Shown here one piece after another: positions 19,730 through 29,623 of a stretch of 64,000 bases of DNA; position 1 is the first letter of the stretch; every line of letters starts with the position of its first letter. The notes beneath the pieces are model-generated. The model worked only from the letters and a program-made list of their open reading frames with translations, had not been told where the DNA came from and searched no databases. This stretch comes from Desulfuromonadaceae bacterium (GTDB lineage Bacteria > Desulfobacterota > Desulfuromonadia > Desulfuromonadales > JAHYIW01): assembly GCA_019429445.1 (NCBI GenBank), contig JAHYIW010000009.1, positions 41,337 to 105,336 of the forward strand, read 5' to 3'. The position numbers and the translations under genes were made by a program.

Positions 19730-19758
19730 TTGACCTGTACGTAAAGATGATGTATTGC
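19730..19758 (+). promoter_or_regulatory. promoter with MerR-type operator, site 1 (fadL)
   Basis: TTGACCTGTACGTAAAG at 19730-19746 carries a -35 box (TTGACC) running into ACGTAA. A spacer of exactly 17 bases leads to TATTGC at 19753-19758 as the -10. The layout is the same as at 21257 and 37692. The operator core overlaps the spacer, so bound regulator would block RNA polymerase. Confidence 0.65.
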
Positions 19759-19881
19759 TTATCACAGGTGTTGCTTTTACATTGGAGCGCTGTCTGGTGC
19801 GGCGATTTACGATGGCTGGTAACTGTGCCGATGTTGAGCAATTTTTTGGACAAAACGCAGTTTAGTCAACGAGGAGAAGTT

Positions 19882-21137
19882 ATTAAAAGAGTAGCCGTAT
19901 TTTTGGCAGTAATGACAGGACTTGTCGTGTTGTCGGCCGTGGCAGCATCCGCTGCGGGATTTGCTTTGATTGAGCAGAGTGTTAAAGGGTTGGGAAATTC
20001 CTTTGCCGGTGGTGCGGCAATAGCCGAAGATGCTACCACCATCTACTTTAACCCGGCTGGGATGGCCCGTCTGGAGGGAATGAACGCAACGGCCGGGTTA
20101 CATGTAATCTTGCCATCGGCAAAATTTTCGACGACTTCGGCAACGAACCCGGTCGGTGGAGATATCTCAACTGCACCGTCAGGCGGGGATGGCGGTGAAG
20201 CGGCAGTGGTGCCGAACTTTTATTTTGCCGCCCAAGCGAGTGAAAGTTCAGTTACGGCCTCAGTGTTAATACCCCGTTCGGCATGGCGACTAAATACGAT
20301 ACCGATTGGGTCGGTCGTTATCACGCCATTAAATCGGAGCTGATGACCATTAACATCAATCCGTGCGCCTCATACCGACTTAATGACAGCTTCAGTCTCG
20401 GGTTGGGGGTCAGCGCACAGTATCTTGATGCAACTTTGTCTCAAGCGCAATATCTAGCCCCAGGAATTGATGGCTATGCTGAAGTGACAGGAGATTCCTG
20501 GGGGTATGGATTCAATATTGGTGCATTGTATGAGTTTAATGATGATACCCGTGTAGGGGCTTCGTATCGTTCGAGTGTCTTTCATTCCGTTGATGGGACC
20601 ATGTCGATGACGAGTGCCATTATGAATGGGTCAGGTGATACTGCAGGTAAGATCAGATTGCCCGCGAGCGCTCAGGCGAGCGTTTTCCATCGTTTCAACG
20701 AAAAGTTTGATGTCATGGCCGACCTGATGTGGACCGAATGGAGCGTGTTTGAGCAGCTAACCTTCAGCAAACCTGCTGCATTAGGTGGTGGCGTGAGTGT
20801 TACGGATGAAAACTGGAAAAACAACATGCGCTACTCGATTGGCGGGACCTATCACCACAGCGATACGCTCGCTTTGCGCGCCGGTGCTGCTTACGATGAA
20901 ACACCGATCCCGGATAAGAGTCGTACGCCGCGTATTCCCGGTGCCGACCGTACCTGGGTCTCTCTCGGCGCCAGTTATGTCATGAATGACATGACCCTTG
21001 ATTTCGCCTATGCGCATCTTTTTGTTGACGATGGTGCGATAAACTTGACCGATATGGCTTCTGGGCGGGGCGCCCTGATCGGATCGTTCGCCAATAATGT
21101 CGATATCGTCAGCGTTGAAGCGTCTTACAGGTTCTGA
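19882..21137 (+). pseudogene. fadL: FadL-type outer-membrane fatty acid transporter, frameshifted
   Basis: The first part has a signal peptide (KRVAVFLAVMTGLVVLSA) and mature start AAGFALIEQSVKGLG with EDATTIYFNPAGMARL, typical of FadL/OmpP1 porins. The frame is then lost: continuity resumes with VNTPFGMATKYDTDWVG in another frame, and the rest runs to a C-terminal aromatic residue (VEASYRF) as in beta-barrel proteins. The shift lies at 20263-20264; one missing base or two extra bases would explain it. The best-spaced ribosome-binding site (GAGGAG) precedes ATT at 19882; the ATG at 19832 would add about 17 residues. It is either a decayed gene or a sequencing error. Confidence 0.8.
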
Positions 21138-21155
21138 TTTACTTTTATTACAGTT

Positions 21156-21177
21156 CCCCCGACCGGTCGGTCGGGGG
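21156..21177. terminator. GC-rich hairpin after fadL
   Basis: CCCCCGA and TCGGGGG are inverted around CCGGTCGG, 19 bases after the fadL stop. It lacks a T-run, so termination may be weak or Rho-dependent. Confidence 0.45.
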
Positions 21178-21256
21178 AGACCCGTCTGCCTCAAGTCACC
21201 GCATGCAAGATAAAAATATGGCAGTGTAATAAAACATAAAATTTTTTCAAAATTGA

Positions 21257-21285
21257 TTGACGTGAACGTAAGAGTAATGTATTTT
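21257..21285 (+). promoter_or_regulatory. promoter with MerR-type operator, site 2 (fadD)
   Basis: TTGACGTGAACGTAAG at 21257-21272 has -35 TTGACG, a 17-base spacer, and -10 TATTTT at 21280-21285. The palindromic centre ACGTGAACGT resembles published LiuR operators (consensus like TTGACGTNAACGTCAA, from memory). It lies about 30 bases upstream of fadD. Confidence 0.72.
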
Positions 21286-21316
21286 TTAATCGCCCCCAAA
21301 GGTAAAAGGTGCCAAG

Positions 21317-23173
21317 ATGACGTCCATACCGTATCAATCCATTCCTGAAATGTTTAAGAAGTCTGCGGTGAAATATGCGACCCTGCCGGTTGTCAGCTTC
21401 AAGAAGGAAGGTAAATATATAACGTTAAGCTATGAGCACTTGTATCAGAGGGTGTTAATGGCGTCACGCGGGCTGATAAAGACCGGCCTTCAACCGGGTG
21501 ATCGGGTAGCGATCCTTTCCGAGAATCGCACTGGTTGGGTGATTTCCGATCTCGGTACGCAGATGGCACGCGGCATCACGGTCCCGATTTACGCAACCAA
21601 CACACCAGAACAGGTCGCCGATGTGATCAATCATTGCGGGGCTGAGATCGTTTTTGTTTCTAACCGATTACAATATGAAAAGCTATTGTCTGTTCGCGAG
21701 AAGATTTCCGGGGTTCGCCACGTTTTCTCTTTTGAACGATTTCTCGGCTCACGGGAGTTTCCGGTGAATACCCTTTATCAACTCTCTGAAATTTCTCACC
21801 CGTTGACCGAAGAGGAGCAGGGTAGAATAGAAGCCGGAATCGAATTGATCGGCAGCAATGATCTGATGACGATCATCTACACTTCCGGCACGACCGGCGC
21901 GCCCAAAGGAGTGATGCTGACGCATGCCAACATGCTCTTCGACGCCCATTACGGGGTGGAGAAGCTCGGGGGGATGCCCTCCCATGAGACCTTTCTCAGT
22001 TTTTTGCCACTCTGTCATGTTCTGGAGCGAACTGCCGGATATCACGCCGCTCTGATGTATGGTTGTCATATCGCTTTTGCTGAGAGTGTTGAAAAAGTCG
22101 TGGAGAATATCATCGAAGTCCGCCCAACCATGATGGTCAGCGTCCCCCGTCTGTTTGAGAAGATCTATTCGCGGATTTATGAAAATGTCCATCAGATGAA
22201 TCCGTTGAAACGGAAGATGTTCCACAAGGCGGTCGAAATCGGCCGGGAGTATATCTATTGCAAGTATGTTCAGCAGAAAAAAACCGGGCTCCTCGGGGTG
22301 AAGTATCGGTTGGCTGACCATCTGGTTTTCAAGAAAATTCGGCAGCGTTTCGGCGGTCGGCTGCGCCTGTTTATTTCCGGTGGCGCTCCTCTTGATAAAA
22401 CAATCAATGAATTTATGTGGATTATCGGTATCCCGACATGTGAAGGGTACGGACTGACTGAAACCAGTCCGGCGGTGACCTTGAACAGCGTCAAAGAGCT
22501 CCGTTTCGGCTCGGTCGGCCGCCCCCTGATGCAGACCGAGGCAAAACTGGCCGACGACGGGGAGTTGATGCTCAAGGGGCCGCAAGTGATGCAGGGCTAT
22601 TACAAGAACCCGGAAGCGACGGCCGAGGTGTTGAAAGACGGTTGGTTGAGTACCGGGGATATCGCCCGGATCGATGCCGAGGGCTATGTCTACATTGTTG
22701 ATCGCAAAAAAGAGATCATCATCACCGCCGGGGGGAAAAATATTGCGCCACAGCCGATTGAAAATGAACTCAAGCTCGACAAATATATTTCCCAGGCCTT
22801 TGTGCATGGTGATCGACTCCCCTATCTGGTCGCCCTGGTCACACCGAATTTAGAACGATTGATCGAACTCGCTCATCAGGAACGGATCGATTATTTTGAT
22901 CTGGAAGATCTGGTCGCCAACGCCAAGGTCCAAAAGATTTTTGAAGAACGGATCGCTGAGGCGAACGCCAAGTTGCCTTCATACGAAACGATTAAAAAAT
23001 TCGTGATTCTCCCGAGGGAATTTTCAGAGGAGGGGGGCGAGCTGACGCCGACGCTGAAGTTCAAGCGCAAAGTCATTTACCAGAAATATAAAGAGAAGAT
23101 CGATTCGCTCTATTACGCCGAAGGAAACGGTTTCGGTCATCAGAACAAAAACGAAAATGGAGGAAAAGGATGA
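21317..23173 (+). CDS. fadD: long-chain-fatty-acid--CoA ligase
   Basis: 618 residues of the AMP-forming ANL superfamily. The ATP-binding motif is TIIYTSGTTGAPKGVMLTH, the later core is GYGLTETSPAV, and GWLSTGDIARID and DRKKEIIITAGGKNIAP form the hinge and C-terminal domain. The pattern is closest to the FAA1-like long-chain synthetases. It activates fatty acids at the inner membrane. It sits under operator site 2 and overlaps the next gene by 4 bases (ATGA). Confidence 0.93.
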   Translation: MTSIPYQSIPEMFKKSAVKYATLPVVSFKKEGKYITLSYEHLYQRVLMASRGLIKTGLQPGDRVAILSENRTGWVISDLGTQMARGITVPIYATNTPEQVADVINHCGAEIVFVSNRLQYEKLLSVREKISGVRHVFSFERFLGSREFPVNTLYQLSEISHPLTEEEQGRIEAGIELIGSNDLMTIIYTSGTTGAPKGVMLTHANMLFDAHYGVEKLGGMPSHETFLSFLPLCHVLERTAGYHAALMYGCHIAFAESVEKVVENIIEVRPTMMVSVPRLFEKIYSRIYENVHQMNPLKRKMFHKAVEIGREYIYCKYVQQKKTGLLGVKYRLADHLVFKKIRQRFGGRLRLFISGGAPLDKTINEFMWIIGIPTCEGYGLTETSPAVTLNSVKELRFGSVGRPLMQTEAKLADDGELMLKGPQVMQGYYKNPEATAEVLKDGWLSTGDIARIDAEGYVYIVDRKKEIIITAGGKNIAPQPIENELKLDKYISQAFVHGDRLPYLVALVTPNLERLIELAHQERIDYFDLEDLVANAKVQKIFEERIAEANAKLPSYETIKKFVILPREFSEEGGELTPTLKFKRKVIYQKYKEKIDSLYYAEGNGFGHQNKNENGGKG

Positions 23174-25557
23174 GGCAAATCAATCGAGCGGCCGTTCTCG
23201 GCGCAGGGGTGATGGGTGCAACCATTGCCGCCCATCTTGCCAATGCAGGGCTTGACGTGCTGTTGCTTGACATTGTCCCGCGAGAGTTGACCGACGCGGA
23301 ACAGCAGGCGGGGCTGACCCTTGCGAGCCCGCAGGTGCGCAACCGGATCGCAGCCAATGGGCTGAAGGCGGTGATCCAGATGAAGCCGGCGGCGTTTCAG
23401 CATCAACAATTCGCCCGGCAGATCGAAATCGGCAATTTCGAAGACGACGCCACTAAACTGCAGGATTGCGACTGGATCGTTGAGGTCGTCATCGAAAACA
23501 TGGCAATCAAAAAACGACTCTTTGCCGAAACGGTTGTCCCGCATCTCTCTGCCGGTGCGATCCTGTCGACCAACACCAGCGGCCTGTCGGTCAATGAAAT
23601 GGCCAAAGATCTCCCCCCCGAAGTGCGCAAGAATTTTCTGGTCACGCATTTCTTTAATCCGCCACGTTATATGCGTCTGCTCGAAGTCGTCGGTTGCAGC
23701 GAAACCGACCCGGCACTGCTCACCGATATGGCTGACTTCCTTTCCCGCCGACTCGGCAAGGGGATCGTTTACGCCAAGGACACCCCGAATTTTATCGCCA
23801 ATCGCATCGGTGTCTATGCCATGTATAACGGCATGCAGCACATGGTCGACATGGGGATGACGGTAGAAGAAGTCGACACGGTCGCCGGTCCGGCGACCGC
23901 CCGTCCGAAAAGCGCGGTGTTCAAGACTGCCGACCTGGTCGGGATCGACACCCTGGCACACGTGGGAAATAACTCCTATGAACACCTCACCGAGGACGAA
24001 GAACGTGAGGTGTTCAAGGTTCCTGACTATGTGACCAAAATGGTCGCAGCCGGGCGGTTGGGGAATAAATCGAAACAGGGGTTTTACCTTAAAGAGAACA
24101 CAGCCGAGGGGCGCAAGATCTCTTATCTTGACTACACCGATGACACTTACAAACCGATCACCAAGCCGAAGTTCGCCTCGGTCGAAGCGGTTAAAATGAT
24201 CGACGACCCGGCGCAACGGCTGAAAATGGTGGTTGCCGGTAACGATCAGGCGGCGGAATTTGCCTGGCGCACCCTGCGCGATTCCTTGATCTATACGGTC
24301 AAACGGATTCCCGAAATTGCTGACGATATCGTCAATGTCGATAACGCCATGAAGTGGGGGTTCAACTGGGAACTCGGGCCGTTCGAAATGCTTGATGCGA
24401 TCGGCGTGAAGGCGTTTGTTAAACGTGCCGAGAAGGATGGCGTCGCCGTCCCGGAAGTGCTGAAGAGTGTAGAGAGCTTCTACAGGTTCGAGGGTGGCAA
24501 GAAGCAGTTTTATGATCTGATCGCCGGCGAGTACCGCGAAATAGAGCCGGTTGAGGGGGAAATCAACCTTCAGATCCTCAAAAAAGCGGGGAACGTCGTT
24601 GAAAAAACCGGAAACTGTTCGCTGCTCGATCTCGGCGATGGCGTGTTCGGCTTAGAATTCCATTCGAAGATGAATGCGATCACCGGCGATATTCTGGCGA
24701 TGACCCACAAAGCGATCAAGCGGGCCGAGCAAGAAGGGGTCGGTCTGGTGATCGGCAATCAGGGGGGCAATTTTTCGGTCGGTGCCAATCTGATGCTGAT
24801 GGCGGTCGCGCTGGCCGAAGGGGCTTTTGAGGATATCGACATGGCGGTGCGCGCCTTCCAGAAAGCGACCATAGCGGTCAAATACGCCAAAATCCCGGTG
24901 GTGGCAGCCCCCTTCAACATGACTCTGGGCGGCGGATGCGAATTCAGTCTGCATGCTGACGCGATCACAGCTTACGCGGAAACCTACATGGGGCTGGTTG
25001 AGATCGGCGTCGGACTCCTCCCGGCTGGCGGCGGCACCAAAGAGATGTGCCTGCGGGCGGTTAACCTGGCCAAACAGTACGACACCGACGTCACCCCCTT
25101 TATCTTTAAAAATTTCCAGAATATCGGTATGGCCAAGGTGTCGATGTCGGCGGCAGAAATGCGGGATCTCGGCTACCTGCGTGAAGGGGATTCGATCACC
25201 ATGAATTTCGACCGGTTGCTCGCCGACGCCAAGCAGAAGGTACTCGCTCTGGCGACCAACTACCGTCCCGGCAAGCCGGAAGAGGCGATCCCGGCACCCG
25301 GGCGCAGCGTTGCGGCGAGCATCAAGAGCCAGTTGTGGAACCTCTCTCAGGGCGGTTTTGCGACCGAGTACGAAGCGGTCATGGGCGGAGTGATAGCCGA
25401 TGTTATCACCGGCGGCGATGTGCCGGCCGGAACCCTGATCACCGAGCAGTATCTGCTCGATCTTGAACGGGAAGGTTTCCTGAAACTGTGTGGCCATAAA
25501 AAGACCGCCGAGCGGATCCAGCACATGCTCAAAAAAGGGAAGCCGCTCCGTAATTAA
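23170..25557 (+). CDS. fadN: bifunctional 3-hydroxyacyl-CoA dehydrogenase / enoyl-CoA hydratase (FadN type)
   Basis: 795 residues. Domain order is the reverse of E. coli FadB: the NAD-binding dehydrogenase comes first (GAGVMGATIAAHLANAG, residues about 10-26, and FFNPPRYMRLLEVV) and the crotonase domain last (about 480-690). In the latter both catalytic glutamates are visible, in LGGGCEFSL and GLVEIGVGLLPAGGG. This matches Bacillus FadN. It performs steps two and three of beta-oxidation. Its start overlaps the fadD stop; the thiolase follows. Confidence 0.93.
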   Translation: MRQINRAAVLGAGVMGATIAAHLANAGLDVLLLDIVPRELTDAEQQAGLTLASPQVRNRIAANGLKAVIQMKPAAFQHQQFARQIEIGNFEDDATKLQDCDWIVEVVIENMAIKKRLFAETVVPHLSAGAILSTNTSGLSVNEMAKDLPPEVRKNFLVTHFFNPPRYMRLLEVVGCSETDPALLTDMADFLSRRLGKGIVYAKDTPNFIANRIGVYAMYNGMQHMVDMGMTVEEVDTVAGPATARPKSAVFKTADLVGIDTLAHVGNNSYEHLTEDEEREVFKVPDYVTKMVAAGRLGNKSKQGFYLKENTAEGRKISYLDYTDDTYKPITKPKFASVEAVKMIDDPAQRLKMVVAGNDQAAEFAWRTLRDSLIYTVKRIPEIADDIVNVDNAMKWGFNWELGPFEMLDAIGVKAFVKRAEKDGVAVPEVLKSVESFYRFEGGKKQFYDLIAGEYREIEPVEGEINLQILKKAGNVVEKTGNCSLLDLGDGVFGLEFHSKMNAITGDILAMTHKAIKRAEQEGVGLVIGNQGGNFSVGANLMLMAVALAEGAFEDIDMAVRAFQKATIAVKYAKIPVVAAPFNMTLGGGCEFSLHADAITAYAETYMGLVEIGVGLLPAGGGTKEMCLRAVNLAKQYDTDVTPFIFKNFQNIGMAKVSMSAAEMRDLGYLREGDSITMNFDRLLADAKQKVLALATNYRPGKPEEAIPAPGRSVAASIKSQLWNLSQGGFATEYEAVMGGVIADVITGGDVPAGTLITEQYLLDLEREGFLKLCGHKKTAERIQHMLKKGKPLRN

Positions 25558-25617
25558 TCAGACGAACAGCGCGGTCGTGATTCAGCCGTCGCGCCGACGA
25601 GAATAGTGGAGGACATA

Positions 25618-26790
25618 ATGAGTTCAGCATACATTTTGGCAGCTTACCGAACCCCGGGCTGTCGCGCAAAAAAAGGGAAGTTTAAAGATACGCGTCCTGA
25701 CGATCTGGCCGCCGCCGCAATCAGGGGATTGATTGAACGAACCGGAATCGACGCCATTGAAGTCGATGATATTCTTGTCGGTTGCGCCTTTCCGGAAGGG
25801 GAGCAAGGGATGAACTTTGCGCGGACCGCCGCAATGAAAGCAGGCGTACCATATCAGGTGCCAGCCCAAACCATCAATCGTTTCTGCTCTTCCGGCCTGC
25901 AGTCAATCGCGACTGCTGCTGAGCGGATTATGGCCGGATTTGCCGATTGTATTATCGCCGGTGGCGCCGAGTCGATGAGTATGGTGCCGATGGGGGGGAA
26001 CAAATACAGTGCCAATCCGTCTTTGGTGGGTGAATGGCCGGAAAGTTACGCTTCGATGGGGATCACCGCCGAACTTGTCGCTGCAAAATACGGCATCAAT
26101 CGCGCCGATCAGGATGCGTTCGCAGTGGCGAGTCATCTTAAAGCCGCCGCTGCCATAAAAGCCGGCCGATTTACGAATGAAATCATCCCGGTTGAAGTTG
26201 AACAGGTCGTGCTGGAAAAGAACAAGGTTAAGAAACAACGTGAAACCGTATCGATTGACGATGGTGTGCGGGACGATACGACCCTCGAAGGACTCGCCAG
26301 ACTGAAGCCGGCGTTCAAACTCGACGGGAGCGTTACCGCCGGAAATTCGTCGCAGATGACTGACGGTGCGGCGGCTGTATTGGTGGTGTCCGAGGCTTAT
26401 ATGAAGAAACTTGCCATCGACCCGATCGCCCGCTTTATCGCTTTTGCGGTGAAGGGTGTCCCGCCTGAACTGATGGGAATCGGTCCGCTTGAAGCGATTC
26501 CGGCGGCGCTGAAAATGGCCGGTCTGAAGCAGAGCGATCTCGGTCTGATCGAATTAAACGAAGCATTCGCGGCACAATCGCTGGCGGTGATTCGCGAGCT
26601 CGGGCTCGATCCGGAAATCGTCAATGTCAACGGCGGAGCGATCGCTCTCGGGCATCCACTTGGTTGCACCGGCGCCAAACTGTCGGCGACGCTGCTGGCG
26701 GAGATGGGGCGTCGGGAGGCGAAATACGGCATGGTGTCGATGTGTATCGGCGGCGGTATGGGCGCGGCCGGCATTTTCGAAAAACTGTAG
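25618..26790 (+). CDS. fadA: acetyl-CoA C-acyltransferase (thiolase)
   Basis: About 390 residues. The nucleophilic cysteine is in INRFCSSGLQS, the histidine in GGAIALGHPLGCTGA, and the second cysteine in SMCIGGGMGAAG. It cleaves 3-ketoacyl-CoA. ATG 25618 follows a GTGGAGG ribosome-binding site and gives the usual N-terminus MSSAYILAAYRTPG. It lies between the FadN-type gene and the acyl-CoA dehydrogenase in the same operon. Confidence 0.93.
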   Translation: MSSAYILAAYRTPGCRAKKGKFKDTRPDDLAAAAIRGLIERTGIDAIEVDDILVGCAFPEGEQGMNFARTAAMKAGVPYQVPAQTINRFCSSGLQSIATAAERIMAGFADCIIAGGAESMSMVPMGGNKYSANPSLVGEWPESYASMGITAELVAAKYGINRADQDAFAVASHLKAAAAIKAGRFTNEIIPVEVEQVVLEKNKVKKQRETVSIDDGVRDDTTLEGLARLKPAFKLDGSVTAGNSSQMTDGAAAVLVVSEAYMKKLAIDPIARFIAFAVKGVPPELMGIGPLEAIPAALKMAGLKQSDLGLIELNEAFAAQSLAVIRELGLDPEIVNVNGGAIALGHPLGCTGAKLSATLLAEMGRREAKYGMVSMCIGGGMGAAGIFEKL

Positions 26791-26840
26791 AACGGTCCGT
26801 TGGGGCCCGACTCTATACAATCAATCAGATGAGGTGAAGT

Positions 26841-28619
26841 ATGAGTGAACGGATCTATAAAGGGGGCGAATATCTGGTGGCAGAAGTCGGTTGCGACGAG
26901 GTCTTTACCCCCGAGGAATTTACCGACGAGCAGAAGCAGATTGCTGAAACAACCGAGCAGTTTGTCACCAATGAAATCCTCCCGCATCTGGAGGAGATCG
27001 ATAATCAGAATTTTGATCTGGTGGTCGAAGGGATGCGCAAGTGCGGCGAACTCGGGCTGTTGATGCTCGATGCGCCGGAGGAGTACGGCGGGCTCGAACT
27101 CGACAAGGCGACCAGCATGCTGGTCGGAGAAAAAATTGCCCCCTCCGGCTCGTTTTCTGTCGCCTTTGCCTGCCACACCGGTATCGGCACCTTGCCCCTG
27201 GTCTATTACGGCACGCCGGCCCAGAAAGAGCAGTACCTGGACAAAATCATTTCCGGCGAGTGGATCACCGCCTACTGTCTGACCGAGCCCGGTTCCGGCA
27301 GCGACGCCCTCGGCGCCAGCGCATCGGCAACCCTCTCTGAAGACGGCAAGCATTACCTGTTGAACGGTACCAAACAGTTTATCACCAACGGCTCGTTTGC
27401 GAAGCTCTACACGGTCTTTGCCAAGATCGACAAACAGCACTTTACCGCATTTCTGGTTGAGCGCGATTTCGAAGGGCTGGTGGTCGGTGCCGAAGAGAAA
27501 AAACTCGGGATCAAGGGCTCCTCGACCACCCAGATCATCCTCGATAACTGTAAGGTGCCGGTGGAAAACGTGCTCGGTGAAATCGGCAAGGGGCACAAGA
27601 TCGCTTTCAACGTCCTCAATGTCGGTCGCTTCAAGCTCGGTGCCGGGGTGACCGGCGCGGCGAAGATGGCTCTGGTCGAAGGGATCAAATACGCTAACGA
27701 GCGCAAACAGTTCGGCAAGACGATCGGTTCGTTCGGTGCCATTCAGGAAAAGATCGCCGATCTTAGCGCCGATATTTTTGCCGCAGAATCACTGGTCTAC
27801 CGGCTGGCCGGGCTACTCGACACCAAGTTGGCGACGATCGAAAAAGGGATCGACAACTACTACGAGGAGTATCAGAAGGGGATCGAGGAATATGCCCCGG
27901 AGTGTGCGATCTCCAAGGTCTACTGCAGTGAGGTGCTGGGGCACACCGTCGATGAAGTGTTGCAGATCCACGGCGGTTACGGCTTTGTCAGTGAGTATCC
28001 GGCCGAGCGTTTCTACCGGGATGAGCGCATCAACCGGATTTTTGAAGGCACCAACGAAATCAACCGGCTGCTGATTCCGGGGATGATCCTGCGCAAATCA
28101 ATGAAGGGTGAACTGCCGTTGCAGAAAGAAGCAATGAAGGCGTTCGAGTCGCTGATGACGCCGTCGTTCGAGGAGATCGACGACACTGTCCTGTTGGCGA
28201 GGGAGAAGGCGCTGCTGAAAAATCTCAAGACCTTGTTTTTGATCCTCTCCGGTGCGGCAGTGCAGAAGTTCATGGACAAGTTGGCCGATCAGCAGGAAAT
28301 CCTGCTCGCCGCCGCTGATATTTCGATCCAGATCTTTGCCCTCGAAAGTGCCGTGCTGCGGGCCGAGAAAAACTATGCGGCGGCCAGCGCCGCGAAACGC
28401 GAATTGCTGCTGGCGGCGGTCAAGGTGTGCGCTTTTAGTGCCACGGAAATCATCAGTACCGCCGCCAGGAAGGGTGCCTTCTATGTCGAGGAAGGCGATA
28501 CCCTGACGATGATTCTCAGCGGTATCCGGCGTTTTGCCAAATACGATGCCAGCGGCTTGTTAGCGGCCAAGCGCACGCTGGCGAATGCGGCCCTGGAATC
28601 GGAAAAATACCTGTTTTAA
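26841..28619 (+). CDS. fadE: long acyl-CoA dehydrogenase (FadE/VLCAD type)
   Basis: 592 residues, longer than the usual 380 because of a C-terminal helical domain of about 190 residues, as in Bacillus FadE and mitochondrial VLCAD. FAD-binding signatures are CLTEPGSGSDALG and ITNGSFAKLYTVFAK. The catalytic glutamate is in RIFEGTNEINR. It introduces the trans-2 double bond and passes electrons to EtfAB. It is the last gene of the fadD operon and has a GAGGTGA ribosome-binding site. Confidence 0.93.
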   Translation: MSERIYKGGEYLVAEVGCDEVFTPEEFTDEQKQIAETTEQFVTNEILPHLEEIDNQNFDLVVEGMRKCGELGLLMLDAPEEYGGLELDKATSMLVGEKIAPSGSFSVAFACHTGIGTLPLVYYGTPAQKEQYLDKIISGEWITAYCLTEPGSGSDALGASASATLSEDGKHYLLNGTKQFITNGSFAKLYTVFAKIDKQHFTAFLVERDFEGLVVGAEEKKLGIKGSSTTQIILDNCKVPVENVLGEIGKGHKIAFNVLNVGRFKLGAGVTGAAKMALVEGIKYANERKQFGKTIGSFGAIQEKIADLSADIFAAESLVYRLAGLLDTKLATIEKGIDNYYEEYQKGIEEYAPECAISKVYCSEVLGHTVDEVLQIHGGYGFVSEYPAERFYRDERINRIFEGTNEINRLLIPGMILRKSMKGELPLQKEAMKAFESLMTPSFEEIDDTVLLAREKALLKNLKTLFLILSGAAVQKFMDKLADQQEILLAAADISIQIFALESAVLRAEKNYAAASAAKRELLLAAVKVCAFSATEIISTAARKGAFYVEEGDTLTMILSGIRRFAKYDASGLLAAKRTLANAALESEKYLF

Positions 28620-28634
28620 TCGAACTGTCGTCAA

Positions 28635-28663
28635 GCACCGGACCGGCCTGGCCGGTTCGGTGC
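28635..28663. terminator. hairpin after fadE
   Basis: GCACCGGACCGGCC and GGCCGGTTCGGTGC pair with one G-T wobble around a single-base loop, 15 bases after the fadE stop. No T-run follows, so partial termination is possible. Confidence 0.5.
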
Positions 28664-28685
28664 CCTGCCCTGCCGTGAGTCCATT

Positions 28686-29600
28686 ATGATCCGTCAACAT
28701 ACTGTAGCGACCCCCTATATGGTCGGGGACTGCCACTTCTACACCACTGAGCTGGCGGGGGAACTGGTGCTGTTCGATACCGGACCGCCGACGATTTCCG
28801 CCTGGGAGACGCTCTGTCGGGAGGTTGACCTGTCACGACTCAAGCACATTTTCCTGACCCACTGGCACATCGATCATTGCGGTCAGGTCGGTAAAATTCA
28901 GGCGGCCAGCGGCGCGACGGTTTATCTGTCAGAACTCGACGCACTGAAACTGCACCATCAGCAGCAGCGTCTGCAACTGCTGAAGCACGAACTGACGAAG
29001 ATGGGGTTTGACGACGAGTTTCAGCAACGGCTCTACGAACAAGGGAGCCATGTCGGCCTTTTTTCGGAGCCGCCGGAGCATTATCAAGTGCTCGAATTTT
29101 CGCCGCAAGTGCAGCAGCTTGGGGTCGATTATCTGCACTGTGCCGGACATTCGCAGAGTGACCTGATTTTTCTCCTCGGCGAGAGCGCGATCAGCGGCGA
29201 TATCCTGTTGGCGAATATTTTTCAGTCGCCGCTCCTCGAAATCGACCTGCGCACCTTTGCCGGACGTTTCGATAATTACGCCGCCTACTGTGCCAGTCTG
29301 GTCAAGTTCCGACAGCTGCGGGGGCGCAACGTACTGCCTGGCCATCGCTACAGTGCCACCAGGATCGACGCCGTCGTCAGTTTTTATGTTGCCAAATTAC
29401 GTGAACGGGCAGCGCATCTGGCACAATTCGCGGTCGGCACGCCGGTGAGCCGGATTGTCGCGACGCTCTTCGGCGAATTACTGGACAATCCGGTGGTGAC
29501 GTATCTGAAGGCCTCCGAAATTCTGTTCATGCAGGACTATCTGACCCGGCCCCACTTACTGGACGAAGCTTTAACCGCCTTCGGGCTGACAGAAAATTAA
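28686..29600 (+). CDS. MBL-fold metallohydrolase
   Basis: 304 residues with the metallo-beta-lactamase metal motif LTHWHIDHCG (HXHXDH) and a later YLHCAGHSQSD and LPGHRYSA providing further histidines. This is a glyoxalase II/lactonase-like hydrolase fold. The substrate is unknown; its place between acyl-CoA dehydrogenase and dienoyl-CoA reductase genes suggests a thioester or lactone. Its stop overlaps a possible start of the next gene. Confidence 0.85.
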   Translation: MIRQHTVATPYMVGDCHFYTTELAGELVLFDTGPPTISAWETLCREVDLSRLKHIFLTHWHIDHCGQVGKIQAASGATVYLSELDALKLHHQQQRLQLLKHELTKMGFDDEFQQRLYEQGSHVGLFSEPPEHYQVLEFSPQVQQLGVDYLHCAGHSQSDLIFLLGESAISGDILLANIFQSPLLEIDLRTFAGRFDNYAAYCASLVKFRQLRGRNVLPGHRYSATRIDAVVSFYVAKLRERAAHLAQFAVGTPVSRIVATLFGELLDNPVVTYLKASEILFMQDYLTRPHLLDEALTAFGLTEN

Positions 29601-29623
29601 TGTCCGCAGGGGAAGGAACCGTT

